Shown: positions 50,574 through 58,122 of the stretch, piece by piece
Layout of the letters: each line of letters begins with the position of its first letter
Numbering within the stretch: the stretch's first letter is position 1
DNA from: Candidatus Allochristensenella caecavium
GTDB taxonomy: Bacteria; Bacillota; Clostridia; Christensenellales; QAND01
Length of the DNA stretch: 64,000 bases
Assembly: GCA_904397865.1 (NCBI GenBank)
Contig: CAJFOS010000017.1
Coordinates: 54,863-118,862 of the forward strand
Direction of reading: 5' to 3'
The notes under the pieces: model-generated
Seen by the model: only the letters and a program-made list of their open reading frames with translations
Database searches by the model: none
Told to the model about the DNA's origin: nothing
Program-made: the position numbers and the translations under genes

Positions 50574-51479
50574 ATGGCATATTCAAAACATACATGGCTT
50601 GCAAGAATCGGTGAAAATTTGAACCGTTTTTTGAATACCACTACGGGCCAATACGGAATCTATCAGAGTGCGCCAACGTCCATTTCACAGGAAGGCACGC
50701 CATTTAATGTAACATGGATGAATGAAATGGAGGACGGAATCGCACAAGGGGCCGATAGGATAAGTCCAAATTTACTAATCAATACAAATTTCCTTTCCCC
50801 TATCAATCAGCGCGGTATGACATCGTATAATACGGTGAATAAGTATGGAATTGACCGTTGGAGGCTCTATGGCGGCTCTCCATCTTTGAGTGTGAGCGCA
50901 TCCGGTGTTACGGTATCGGGCGGTAGTATTCTGCAACCTGTTGAAAATATTAACTCATTGGCTGGTACTACCTTTACCCTTTCGGCGAAAAAGTCCGGCG
51001 TTCCATCCGAAAGCATTACAGGCGTGTTATCTACGAACACGGTGGCATCGTCCACGACATATGACATGGAGTTTTATATCAGTGGCAATTATGTAAATGT
51101 AAGACTGGGAATTGGTACGTGGGAATGGGTGAAGTTTGAGGTAGGGGAGTATGCGTCTGCGTATTCTCCACGGCCATATGCGGATGAACTCGCAATGTGC
51201 AGAAGGTATTACCAGACGTTTCCCGGCAAGCTTGATACTCCCATCATCCAATATAAAGGTGGAACAGGATATGCATATTATCCTATCGAAGAAATGCGCG
51301 TTACGCCGTCCGTCTCGTGCAGCACGGTTATAGCTTATCTGTCTAAGGATGATTCAAATTTGGGGGAAGGAAACGCCGTGGGCGGTAGCCCCAATACAAT
51401 AGCAGCGTCAAGGGGTGGAGTTGGCGCGGGCGCATATATCGAGATGACGGACACGGTGTGCGATGCAGAAATATATTAA
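50574..51479 (+). CDS. Tail fibre / receptor-binding protein
   Basis: 301 residues from ATG 50574 (AGGAGGGTG upstream). The AYSKHTWLARIGENLNRFL adaptor, NLLINTNFLSPINQRGMTSYNTVNKYGIDRWRLYGGSPSLSVS carbohydrate-binding-like strand set, and C-terminal Ser/Gly-rich region. This N-terminal segment is common to fibre proteins in Clostridia phages. Confidence 0.75.
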   Translation: MAYSKHTWLARIGENLNRFLNTTTGQYGIYQSAPTSISQEGTPFNVTWMNEMEDGIAQGADRISPNLLINTNFLSPINQRGMTSYNTVNKYGIDRWRLYGGSPSLSVSASGVTVSGGSILQPVENINSLAGTTFTLSAKKSGVPSESITGVLSTNTVASSTTYDMEFYISGNYVNVRLGIGTWEWVKFEVGEYASAYSPRPYADELAMCRRYYQTFPGKLDTPIIQYKGGTGYAYYPIEEMRVTPSVSCSTVIAYLSKDDSNLGEGNAVGGSPNTIAASRGGVGAGAYIEMTDTVCDAEIY

Positions 51480-51490
51480 GGAGGACGGGC

Positions 51491-51820
51491 ATGGCAAAAG
51501 TATACGTACGAACGGATGAACAAAAGCGCGTCGTAGAAATCAACAGCGACATCTTTTTACAGGATTTGAAAGGATGGACGCAAATTGACGAAGGGGAGGG
51601 CGACCGATACGCACACGCGCAGGGAAACTACCTGGATAAATCGCTCATGGAAGACGGAGCCTATACCTACAAACTAAGCAACAAGAAATTGAAGGAGCGC
51701 ACGGAGACAGAGAAGGAGGCCGACCGTGCGCTTTTGGTTCCACCCGTTTCATTGGAGGAACGTGTGGCGGATTTGGAAAGCGCGGTAGTGGAAATCGTGT
51801 ACGGGGGTGAGATAGCATGA
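51491..51820 (+). CDS. Fibre-associated protein
   Basis: 109 residues from ATG 51491. KVYVRTDEQKRVVEINSDIFLQDLKGWTQIDEGEGDRYAHAQGNYLDKSL resembles the N-terminal part of short tail-fibre-related proteins (XkdX-neighbour type). A coiled-coil helix LEERVADLESAVVEI at the end may trimerise. Confidence 0.6.
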   Translation: MAKVYVRTDEQKRVVEINSDIFLQDLKGWTQIDEGEGDRYAHAQGNYLDKSLMEDGAYTYKLSNKKLKERTETEKEADRALLVPPVSLEERVADLESAVVEIVYGGEIA

Positions 51821-51960
51821 ACCTGTTTTTGCGTATGGCCTGCCGTGTGATTGAACGCAGAATGAATGCGGGAGAATCGTTTGAACAAATTGTAGTAGAT
51901 TACCCAAAACTGACAGACGAAGAAATCCAACAAATAAAAACAGAATTAGGGGGGAATTGA
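51817..51960 (+). CDS. Small XkdX-like phage protein
   Basis: 47 residues, ATGA overlap. Pattern FLRMACRVIERRMNAGESFEQIVVDYPKLTDEEIQQIKTEL resembles the XkdX family. Sits in the usual position between fibre and lysis genes. Confidence 0.7.
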   Translation: MNLFLRMACRVIERRMNAGESFEQIVVDYPKLTDEEIQQIKTELGGN

Positions 51961-51961
51961 G

Positions 51962-52786
51962 ATGGGAAAACGGTTGTTGAAGCTGACCAGCCCGATGATG
52001 AAGGGCGATGATGTGAAGGAGTTTCAGACGCTTGTGAATGCGAAAGGGTACAGCCCCGGCAAGATAGACGGCGTCTATGGAAACAACAGCGTATCGGCGT
52101 GCAAGGCATTTCAGAAGGCCAGCGGGCTTTCCGTAGACGGGATGTGCGGCGACAGGACGTGGGCCGCCTTGGAGGGCCGGAGGACGCTGAAAAAGACCAG
52201 CCCGTTGATGAGCGGCGCGGATGTCAAAGAGTTTCAGACCAAGGTCAGGGAAAAGGGCTTTGACGCAGGCGCGATAGATGGAAAATACGGGGACAAATGC
52301 GTGGCCGCCTGTCAAGCGTTTCAGGGAGCAATGGGCCTTTCGATAGACGGTATTTGTGGAAAGAATACCTGGGCCGCGTTGGATTCGGACGGAAAGCCGT
52401 CGTTGGAAAAGCCGCACAGCGCGCATTTCAAATTGGAGGAATGGCGGTGCAACGACGGGCAGGACGTACCGGTACAGTATTATGGCAACCTGCAGCGGCT
52501 GATGGATAAGCTGGAGGAACTGCGGGCCTACATCGGCAACAAACCGATTACGATAGCGAGCGGGTACCGTTCGCCGGAATACAACGAAATGCTGCGAAAG
52601 AAAGACCCGAACGGGGTAGCGAAGAACAGCCAACACCTGTACGCGACGGCGGCGGATATTAAGGTAGCGGGGATGAAGCCGTCCGAAGTGCAAAAGGCAG
52701 CGGATAAAATCTTTGCCGACGGTGGCATGGGCAAGTACAGCAGCTTTACGCACGTAGATGTGCGCGGTCATCGGGCGCGCTGGTAG
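51962..52786 (+). CDS. Endolysin: two peptidoglycan-binding repeats plus M15 peptidase
   Basis: 274 residues. Two PG_binding_1 repeats (about 8-70 and 78-140), each with FQ...VNAKGYSPGKIDGVYG-type motifs, then an M15_3 peptidase (about 150-274). Zinc ligands visible in NSQHLYATAADI (His, Asp) and FTHVDVRG (His). Cleaves cell-wall peptide bonds at lysis. Confidence 0.93.
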   Translation: MGKRLLKLTSPMMKGDDVKEFQTLVNAKGYSPGKIDGVYGNNSVSACKAFQKASGLSVDGMCGDRTWAALEGRRTLKKTSPLMSGADVKEFQTKVREKGFDAGAIDGKYGDKCVAACQAFQGAMGLSIDGICGKNTWAALDSDGKPSLEKPHSAHFKLEEWRCNDGQDVPVQYYGNLQRLMDKLEELRAYIGNKPITIASGYRSPEYNEMLRKKDPNGVAKNSQHLYATAADIKVAGMKPSEVQKAADKIFADGGMGKYSSFTHVDVRGHRARW

Positions 52787-52798
52787 GAGGAAAGGCAT

Positions 52799-53095
52799 GT
52801 GGAATCCGTGAGCAAGGAAATGTGCGACGTGAAATGCGGGAATATGGAGGAGAAAATCAATACGCTGGGGACGCGGGTATCGCTGCATGGGCATGAGATT
52901 GACGCCGTATCCCGCACGTTGCAGGAGGTCAGTTTAATTAACAAGGAAACGCTGGATAAACTGGAGAAGATGGACAAACGGTTGGCAGCGTTGGAAGCAA
53001 AGCCGCAGAAGCGGCTGGACCAGATTATATCAGTCGTAAGCCAATGGGCGATTCTTTTAGTATTGGGCCTGCTGGCGGCAAAAATAGGGTTATAA
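52799..53095 (+). CDS. XhlA-type haemolysin/holin partner
   Basis: 98 residues from GTG 52799 (AGGAGG 7 bp upstream). Amphipathic coiled-coil N-terminus and a single C-terminal membrane helix (residues about 77-95, ISVVSQWAILLVLGLLAA). Known XhlA partners work with a holin in Bacillus prophage lysis. Confidence 0.85.
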   Translation: MESVSKEMCDVKCGNMEEKINTLGTRVSLHGHEIDAVSRTLQEVSLINKETLDKLEKMDKRLAALEAKPQKRLDQIISVVSQWAILLVLGLLAAKIGL

Positions 53096-53112
53096 AAAGG
53101 AGAGGTTAAAAC

Positions 53113-53364
53113 ATGGAAATTTTGCAGGACTACATTGTAATTATTGTAATGGCTATCTGTTTGGCGATTGGGTATATCATCAAGCATTTTCTGCCAATGG
53201 ACAACAAATGGATTCCGCTTATCATGGGCGTGCTGGGCGTGGTGCTGAACACGTGGGTAAGCGGGTGGATGTTTACGCCGGAAATTTTGCTGGGCGGCTT
53301 GGCGAGCGGTCTTGCGTCCACGGGTGCGTTTGAGCTTGTGCGCAATATGAAGAAAAGCGAATGA
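53113..53364 (+). CDS. Phage holin
   Basis: 83 residues, two membrane helices (about 6-26 and 38-55) plus a GGLASGLASTGAFELVRN segment typical of Phage_holin_5. Forms membrane holes for endolysin. Immediately after XhlA. Confidence 0.88.
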   Translation: MEILQDYIVIIVMAICLAIGYIIKHFLPMDNKWIPLIMGVLGVVLNTWVSGWMFTPEILLGGLASGLASTGAFELVRNMKKSE

Positions 53365-53621
53365 AAGTAGAAGTGAAAGGCGGCGAATTGCCGCCGGAGG
53401 AAATCGAACGGTATAAGGCGTATATGCAGGAGAAGTACCCGAACCGCCGCATTGAACGACTGACGCTCACGGTGGATGGTGAGTATGTGGATATAGGCGG
53501 GGTGTTTGAACACGCCCCGTTTGACCGCATTCGACGCATTACGGGCTATTTGGTTGGCACAATGGACAGGTGGAACGGCGCAAAGCGCGCAGAGGAACGG
53601 GATAGGGTAAAGCATAGTTGA
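53361..53621 (+). CDS. Anaerobic ribonucleotide reductase C-terminus-like small protein
   Basis: 86 residues, ATGA overlap with the holin gene. The C-terminal half, FDRIRRITGYLVGTMDRWNGAKRAEERDRVKHS, resembles the C-terminal glycyl-radical region of class III ribonucleotide reductase (NrdD; consensus R-x-x-GY and a DRVKH tail). No NrdD body is present. The Gly in RITGY is a radical candidate. Confidence 0.6.
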   Translation: MKVEVKGGELPPEEIERYKAYMQEKYPNRRIERLTLTVDGEYVDIGGVFEHAPFDRIRRITGYLVGTMDRWNGAKRAEERDRVKHS

Positions 53622-53646
53622 CATATATGCTTTAATAAAATATAAT
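53618..53646 (+). promoter_or_regulatory. Strong promoter of the noncoding RNA
   Basis: TTGACA (53618-53623), 17 bp, TATAAT (53641-53646). Exact consensus at both boxes. Confidence 0.92.
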
Positions 53647-53652
53647 ATAAAT

Positions 53653-53975
53653 GCAAGGTTGTAAGTTGTACATCGTATAACTTCGCATGCTGCGTAACAA
53701 CAGCTTTGCTTTAGAACCCGAACGCCTCTCAACGATGCGTACCACGTCGGGTCATTTAAACCGCCCATGAGAGTACGCGCCCGTCACCATTCGACATCGG
53801 AAGAAATCATGGGCCTTATAAGTTGACCGCTTTTCGGTGGTGCGGTATACAAGTTATCCGAAGCGTCAAATGTTTACCGCTGACCGATATGCGGGATATA
53901 AATGGTCGGGTTACTAATTGGGGTATGCGTTTGCGGACGCATACTTGAGAGGGCCGGAGGAATCCGGCCCTTTTT
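53653..53975 (+). ncRNA. Structured phage noncoding RNA, about 323 nt
   Basis: Between a consensus promoter and a strong terminator (GGGCCGGA, loop GGAA, TCCGGCCC, T5 at 53951-53975) there is no gene on either strand. Paired arms include GTTGT/ACAAC (53658-53662, 53697-53701) closing two hairpins (53663-53683 and 53684-53694), ACCCGA/TCGGGT (53716-53721, 53747-53752), GCCCATGA/TCATGGGC (53763-53770, 53807-53814), ACCGC/GCGGT, GACC/GGTC and GTATGCGT/ACGCATAC (53923-53930, 53937-53944). Not recognised as a known class; far shorter than GOLLD or ROOL RNAs. Confidence 0.8.
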
Positions 53976-54053
53976 CTTTAATATTTTTCGTCCTCTAACG
54001 CTCTTTTATGATATATTATATTCAAATATATTTGAAAAGAAGGGTTGACCTCT

Positions 54054-54302
54054 GTGGTAGACAAAGTATTATATTGCAATGGCATTCAAATGAACATGGC
54101 GAAAGACGGGAGCAATCTTGTCATGCACTTTTACGCAGCTATTCCAGATTTCATTCCCGGTGATAATGGAAAACTTACAATTTCGGACGTTGTACAATCA
54201 ACCATTGTGCTTGACTCTGACGGCATCTATGGACTTTTGAATGGAATCCAGCAAATCCTTGCTCAAATGGATGAAGAACGTGGTAAAGATGAGCAAAAAT
54301 AA
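54054..54302 (+). CDS. Phage protein of unknown function
   Basis: 82 residues from GTG 54054 after GAAGGG; TTG 54045 is too close to the binding site. Pattern KVLYCNGIQMNMAKDGSNLVMHFYAAIPDF and TIVLDSDGIYGLLNGIQQILAQM suggests alpha/beta fold. Overlaps the next gene by 14 bp. Confidence 0.55.
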   Translation: MVDKVLYCNGIQMNMAKDGSNLVMHFYAAIPDFIPGDNGKLTISDVVQSTIVLDSDGIYGLLNGIQQILAQMDEERGKDEQK

Positions 54303-54726
54303 GGATATTGACAAGTATAGTAAAACTAGGTCGTGGGATGACATAGCAGCGGATTATATTATTATCCCTACTCCGCATATGAAACAATATTTTGACGCGG
54401 TAAAGATTGACAAAGAACGGTGGATAGGTCATACAATAGAGGGAGATAGTACTGGTGGAGGGCATTCCGAACTCATTGGGAAGCTACACGAAGTGATACA
54501 TACGGTCAGTACTCCAAACGTGGTATTCCGCCGCCAGAGAAGGGGAGTAGATGAGTACATCTTTTATGGCGATTCGGAACATAATAATGAGTGGAAAATA
54601 CCGCCCTATATGAAGGTTATTGTTCGTGATATCAACCGAGAGAGATTGTCGGAGTTTGTTACCGCGTATAGAGAAGGTATAATGAGAGGTGACAAAGATA
54701 TTGTCTACATTAAATGCAAAATATGA
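54289..54726 (+). CDS. Candidate toxin of a DUF2283-linked pair
   Basis: 145 residues. KERWIGHTIEGDSTGGGHSELIGKLHEVIHTVSTPNVVFRRQRRGVDEYIFYG looks like a barnase/EndoU/ColE5-type or DUF4258-like core (conserved His-containing HTIEG and PNVVF..R). Followed by a DUF2283 gene, a usual antitoxin partner. Nuclease activity is inferred. Confidence 0.5.
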   Translation: MSKNKDIDKYSKTRSWDDIAADYIIIPTPHMKQYFDAVKIDKERWIGHTIEGDSTGGGHSELIGKLHEVIHTVSTPNVVFRRQRRGVDEYIFYGDSEHNNEWKIPPYMKVIVRDINRERLSEFVTAYREGIMRGDKDIVYIKCKI

Positions 54727-54952
54727 CAAAAAATTTGATATTTTGTATGTTGGAATGCCTGATTTTAAAGACGCGGTTGGAAGCGATGGGTCACACGACA
54801 TCACGATTATGCGCGATGCACACAATAAAGTGCGTGGATATATCTTTATGGATTTTCTCGCAAATTATCGAGATGGAGTATACTCCAGTGTTCATTTTGA
54901 GAAGCCGATAGATTTGGCCAGGCTGTACAATAAGGTTTTAACAGTACAATAA
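54689..54952 (+). CDS. DUF2283-family protein (candidate antitoxin)
   Basis: 87 residues from GTG 54689, overlapping the toxin candidate by 38 bp. YDKKFDILYVGMPDFKDAVGSDGSHDITIMRDAHNKVRGYIFMDF is the DUF2283 pattern (Y-D...D-x-L-Y and G-x-I). Such proteins often sit beside DUF4258 toxins. Ends before a hairpin terminator. Confidence 0.62.
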   Translation: MTKILSTLNAKYDKKFDILYVGMPDFKDAVGSDGSHDITIMRDAHNKVRGYIFMDFLANYRDGVYSSVHFEKPIDLARLYNKVLTVQ

Positions 54953-55029
54953 TCGCTCGAGGACGGAACAGGCAGCCGTCACCCGTTGTTAGGAGATGCA
55001 GGATACGCCGCCCTGCCGAGCACAGAGAA

Positions 55030-55056
55030 AAGCCCCGCATATGGCGGGGCTTTTTT
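55030..55056 (+). terminator. Rho-independent terminator
   Basis: AAGCCCCGC with GCGGGGCTT and TTTTTT after the DUF2283 gene. Confidence 0.9.
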
Positions 55057-55087
55057 GTTTTCTTCATAGTATTAAGAGGGAAACAAG

Positions 55088-55116
55088 TTGACAACGCAAA
55101 AGACGTACGCTATTAT
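55088..55116 (+). promoter_or_regulatory. Promoter of yefM-yoeB
   Basis: TTGACA (55088-55093), 17 bp, TATTAT (55111-55116). Two GTAC half-sites flank the -10 box (55105, 55117), where a YefM repressor could bind. Confidence 0.85.
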
Positions 55117-55138
55117 GTACATAAAGGAGGCGAAACGC

Positions 55139-55378
55139 ATGACAAATACGAACGCTACTAATCTGCGGAACAATCTATTTGAATATCTCAATTCTGCGAT
55201 TGAGTTTAACGATGTTATCAATGTGAATACCAAAAAGGGAAATGCCATTATTTTGAGCGAACAAGAGTACAATGGCATGCTTGAAACGTTGTACCTTTGT
55301 TCCATTCCTGGCATGAAAGAACGCCTGCACGAAGGGCTTGAAGCTACGCAAGAGGACTGCGAGGCGTTTGAGTGGTGA
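55139..55378 (+). CDS. yefM: Antitoxin of the Phd/YefM family
   Basis: 79 residues from ATG 55139 (AAAGGAGG upstream). TNATNLRNNLFEYLNSAIEFNDVINVNTKKGNAIILSEQEYNGMLETLYL matches YefM-type antitoxins; the C-terminus binds the toxin. Overlaps the toxin gene by 7 bp. Confidence 0.92.
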   Translation: MTNTNATNLRNNLFEYLNSAIEFNDVINVNTKKGNAIILSEQEYNGMLETLYLCSIPGMKERLHEGLEATQEDCEAFEW

Positions 55379-55641
55379 ACTATAAGATTGTAATTCTAAA
55401 AAGCGCACAGAAGGATAAGGAAAAGGTAAAGCAATATCCTGCATTAAAGCGGAATGTCGAAAATCTGATTGACTTATTGCGGGAAAACCCCTATCAGAAT
55501 CCACCGCCTTATGAATCACTTATCGGCGATATGAAGGGATTGTATTCAAGGAGGATTAATCGGCAGCATCGTTTAGTATATCGCGTGCTCGAAGAAGAAA
55601 GCACCATTATAATTGTGAGCATGTGGTCACACTATGAATAA
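55372..55641 (+). CDS. yoeB: YoeB/Txe-family mRNA interferase toxin
   Basis: 89 residues from GTG 55372 (GTG 55375 is adjacent). LKSAQKDKEKVKQYPALKRNVENLIDLLRENPYQNPPPYESLIGDMKGLYSRRINRQHRLVYRVLEE and WSHYE contain the active-site RQHRLVY and His-Tyr end of YoeB. Cleaves mRNA at the ribosome. Last gene before attR. Confidence 0.93.
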   Translation: MVNYKIVILKSAQKDKEKVKQYPALKRNVENLIDLLRENPYQNPPPYESLIGDMKGLYSRRINRQHRLVYRVLEEESTIIIVSMWSHYE

Positions 55642-55645
55642 CCAA

Positions 55646-55673
55646 AAGCCCCGCTATATGCGGGGATTTTTTT
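55646..55673 (+). terminator. Terminator of yefM-yoeB
   Basis: CCCCGC/GCGGGG stem with TATAT loop and T-run; ends 2 bp before the att-like repeats. Confidence 0.85.
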
Positions 55674-55675
55674 GA

Positions 55676-55711
55676 TATGCAATAGCGATATGCAATAGTG
55701 TATGCAATAGC
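55676..55711. repeat. attR region with three TATGCAATAG copies
   Basis: TATGCAATAGCG (55676-55687), TATGCAATAG (55689-55698) and GTATGCAATAGC (55700-55711), 12-13 bp apart. The first and last share 12 bp with the left end (23328-23340). Either outer copy could be the crossover; the others may be integrase arm sites. Confidence 0.75.
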
Positions 55712-55958
55712 ACATGATTTTATATAGCGTAGCACAATGTTTTCCTTAAGAATCTAGGTGTATAGGGTATACAGTTAATTTTAGTACAAAATGTGCCGGA
55801 CGAAAAGAAAAATGTTGCGGACAGGACGGTTTTATTTCGATATTTTTTATATGGAATACCGGGACAATCACCGAGGGCGGTACTTGCCATCGGGCCGCAT
55901 AGCAGGTATGCTGAAATGAAAGAAAAGGGAAGGCGCCCTGAATGGAGGAACAAGCCCC
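55712..55958. other. Host intergenic stretch beyond the prophage
   Basis: No gene, promoter or RNA is recognisable. A weak GAAAGAAAAGGGA-type site before the HAD phosphatase start at 55959 is the only signal. Confidence 0.5.
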
Positions 55959-56612
55959 ATGCAACTACCGGCCTTTGACGGAGCCATTTTCGATTTGGAT
56001 GGCACGCTGCTGGATTCGATGTACGTATGGAAACAGATTGATATCGATTTTTTAGCGGAGCAAAACCTGGCCGTGCCGGATGATTATTTGCACGCGGTCA
56101 ACGGCATGTCCATGCAGCAGGCGGCCGCTTACACGCGCAGGCGTTTCGCCCTCTCCTTGAGCGAGGACGACCTGGTGCAAAGCTGGACGCGCATGGCCAA
56201 GCGCGAATATCATACCCGGGTGCCGCTCAAGCCGGGCGTTGCTGCTTATGTGCACGCGTTGCATGAAAAGGGTGTGCGGTGTGCGATTGCCACGGCCAGC
56301 GAGACGGATTTATACGAACCGGCGCTGGCCCGTACCGGCATTTTGGATTGTTTTGACGCACACGTGCTGCTGCGTGAAGTGGCGCGCGGCAAGCGGTTTC
56401 CCGACATCTATCTGCTGGCCGCCCGGCGGCTGGGCCTTCCGCCCGGACGGTGCGTTGTGTTTGAGGATATTTATGACGGTATCTGCGGCGCGCGGGACGG
56501 CGGATTTTTTACCTGTGCGGTGGAAGATGAGGCCTCGGCGTCTATGCAAGCGCAGATTCAGGCCGCCGCACACGCCTATATTCACAGCTTTTGCGAATTG
56601 CTGCAGACATAG
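55959..56612 (+). CDS. HAD-superfamily phosphatase (beta-phosphoglucomutase-like)
   Basis: 217 residues. Motif I FDLDGTLLDSM (nucleophile Asp), motif II IATASE, motif III Lys in the KRFPDIYLLAARRL segment, motif IV VVFEDIYDGI. Cap helices (about 15-80) as in PGMB-type phosphatases. Substrate unknown, likely a sugar phosphate. Confidence 0.92.
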   Translation: MQLPAFDGAIFDLDGTLLDSMYVWKQIDIDFLAEQNLAVPDDYLHAVNGMSMQQAAAYTRRRFALSLSEDDLVQSWTRMAKREYHTRVPLKPGVAAYVHALHEKGVRCAIATASETDLYEPALARTGILDCFDAHVLLREVARGKRFPDIYLLAARRLGLPPGRCVVFEDIYDGICGARDGGFFTCAVEDEASASMQAQIQAAAHAYIHSFCELLQT

Positions 56613-56630
56613 GATGAGGAGGAAGGCCCT

Positions 56631-56659
56631 TTGTGTTTTAAATGTCCGTATAGTATAAT
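56631..56659 (+). promoter_or_regulatory. Promoter of the glycosyltransferase cassette
   Basis: TTGTGT (56631-56636), 17 bp, TATAAT (56654-56659), 58 bp before the first gene. Confidence 0.75.
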
Positions 56660-56717
56660 CAAACAATAACTTTGCCCCCTCAGGATACATGGAATGGATA
56701 GGTAAGGAGAAAGAACC

Positions 56718-57692
56718 ATGGATATCAAAAATACCCTGTATGTAGTGGTTCCCTGTTATAACGAAGAAGAGGTTTTGCCGGAGACGGCCAAACGGCTGAA
56801 ACAAAAGATGCAGGCGCTCATGCAGACGCATAAAATTTCTGAGCAAAGTAAAGTGGTTTTTGTCAACGATGGTTCCAAAGATGGCACATGGGCCCTGATT
56901 TCCCAGCTGCATGAACAGGACAAGCTGTTCAGCGGCGTCAACCTCAGCCGCAACCGCGGCCACCAGAATGCGCTGCTGGCCGGGCTGATGACGGTCAAGG
57001 ATTTGGCGGACATGACCATCTCCATGGATGCAGACTTGCAGGACGACATCGATGCGATGGACGCTATGGTCGACCAGTATTTACAAGGGGTGGACATCGT
57101 ATACGGCGTACGGAGCAAACGCAAAACCGATTCTTTTTTCAAACGGTTTACCGCTGAAGCCTTTTATCGGCTGATGAACGCCCTGGGTGCCAACACGGTG
57201 TTCAACCATGCGGATTACCGGCTGATGAGCAGACGCGCGCTGGAAGGGCTGGCGGAATTTAAGGAGGTCAATCTGTTCTTGCGCGGCATCGTGCCGATGA
57301 TTGGCTATACGACGGGCACCGTATATTATGAACGCAGCGAGCGTTTTGCCGGAGAGAGCAAATATCCGCTGAAAAAAATGCTTTCCTTTGCCATCGAAGG
57401 CATCACCTCGTTGAGCGTCAAACCCATTCGGTTGATTATCGGACTGGGGTTTACGGTGTTTCTGATTAGCATTGTCATGATTATCTATGCGCTGGTACGC
57501 TTCTTTTTGGGGCAAACCGTTACCGGCTGGGCAAGCGTAATGGCGTCTGTATGGGCGATTGGCGGCCTGCTGCTGCTTTCCGTGGGAATCGTAGGCGAAT
57601 ATATCGGCAAGATTTATCTGGAAACCAAGGCGCGCCCGCGCTTTCTTATCGAACAGTTTTTGAATGAACAGGACGAGACAAAACATGCATAA
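56718..57692 (+). CDS. GT2-family membrane glycosyltransferase (GtrB/DPM1-like)
   Basis: 324 residues. GT-A domain: VVPCYNEEEVLPETA, VNDGSKDGTW, SRNRGHQNALLAGL and DADLQDD. Two C-terminal membrane helices (about 245-270, 280-300). Loads a sugar onto a lipid carrier (polyprenyl phosphate). First gene of a GT2-GtrA-GT-C cassette. Confidence 0.93.
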   Translation: MDIKNTLYVVVPCYNEEEVLPETAKRLKQKMQALMQTHKISEQSKVVFVNDGSKDGTWALISQLHEQDKLFSGVNLSRNRGHQNALLAGLMTVKDLADMTISMDADLQDDIDAMDAMVDQYLQGVDIVYGVRSKRKTDSFFKRFTAEAFYRLMNALGANTVFNHADYRLMSRRALEGLAEFKEVNLFLRGIVPMIGYTTGTVYYERSERFAGESKYPLKKMLSFAIEGITSLSVKPIRLIIGLGFTVFLISIVMIIYALVRFFLGQTVTGWASVMASVWAIGGLLLLSVGIVGEYIGKIYLETKARPRFLIEQFLNEQDETKHA

Positions 57693-58122
57693 ATTTTTTG
57701 ATAAAAAGCTTATCAAATTTGTCCTGGTGGGCATTTTGAACACGGTTTTCAGCGCGGCGGTGATGTTTTTGCTCTACAACCTGGCGCATTTTGGATATTG
57801 GGGCGCCTCGGCGGTATCCTATGTTTTGGGCAGCATCCTCAGCTTTGTGCTGAACAAACGATTTACGTTTGAAAACAAGGATTCCGTTTGGAAAACCGGC
57901 CTGCGGTTTGCGGTCAATGTGGCGGTGTGTTACCTGGTGGCTTATTCGCTGGCCAAGCCCTGTGTGCGCTGGATATTGAGCAGCACGGCCCTTTCCGCCA
58001 ACGTGGTGGAACAGATTTCCATGCTCTTTGGCATGGTGCTGTTTACGGCGTTTAATTATGTAGGGCAGCGCTTTTTTGCTTTCCGGGAAACGGGGCGCGC
58101 TGCGGGTGAGGATACAAATTGA
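57685..58122 (+). CDS. GtrA-family flippase-like membrane protein
   Basis: 145 residues from ATG 57685 (8-bp overlap with the GT2 gene), four helices. LIKFVLVGILNTVFSAAVMFLLYN start and SFVLNKRFTFEN are GtrA signatures. Probably flips the lipid-linked sugar outward for the next enzyme. Confidence 0.92.
   Translation: MHKFFDKKLIKFVLVGILNTVFSAAVMFLLYNLAHFGYWGASAVSYVLGSILSFVLNKRFTFENKDSVWKTGLRFAVNVAVCYLVAYSLAKPCVRWILSSTALSANVVEQISMLFGMVLFTAFNYVGQRFFAFRETGRAAGEDTN

Larger units (their letters stand above)
23328..55711. mobile_element. Complete-looking siphovirus-type prophage, about 32.4 kb
   Basis: Bounded by a shared 12-bp GTATGCAATAGC at both ends. Contains integrase, repressors, recombination and replication genes, terminase, portal, capsid, tail, tape measure, holin and endolysin in standard order, at lower G+C than the flanks. 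All core structural modules have intact frames; two genes show non-canonical start codons. Closing the element would restore an intergenic site between ddh and a HAD phosphatase gene. Confidence 0.93.

Noticed and set aside
53618..53975. GOLLD or ROOL RNA
   Set aside because: Same kind of location, but the length (about 323 nt) is well short of these families and no signature was recognised. Kept as an unnamed RNA.
23281..55720. Defective prophage remnant
   Set aside because: All structural and lysis genes have intact frames. Only two start codons are suspect, so it is treated as complete-looking.
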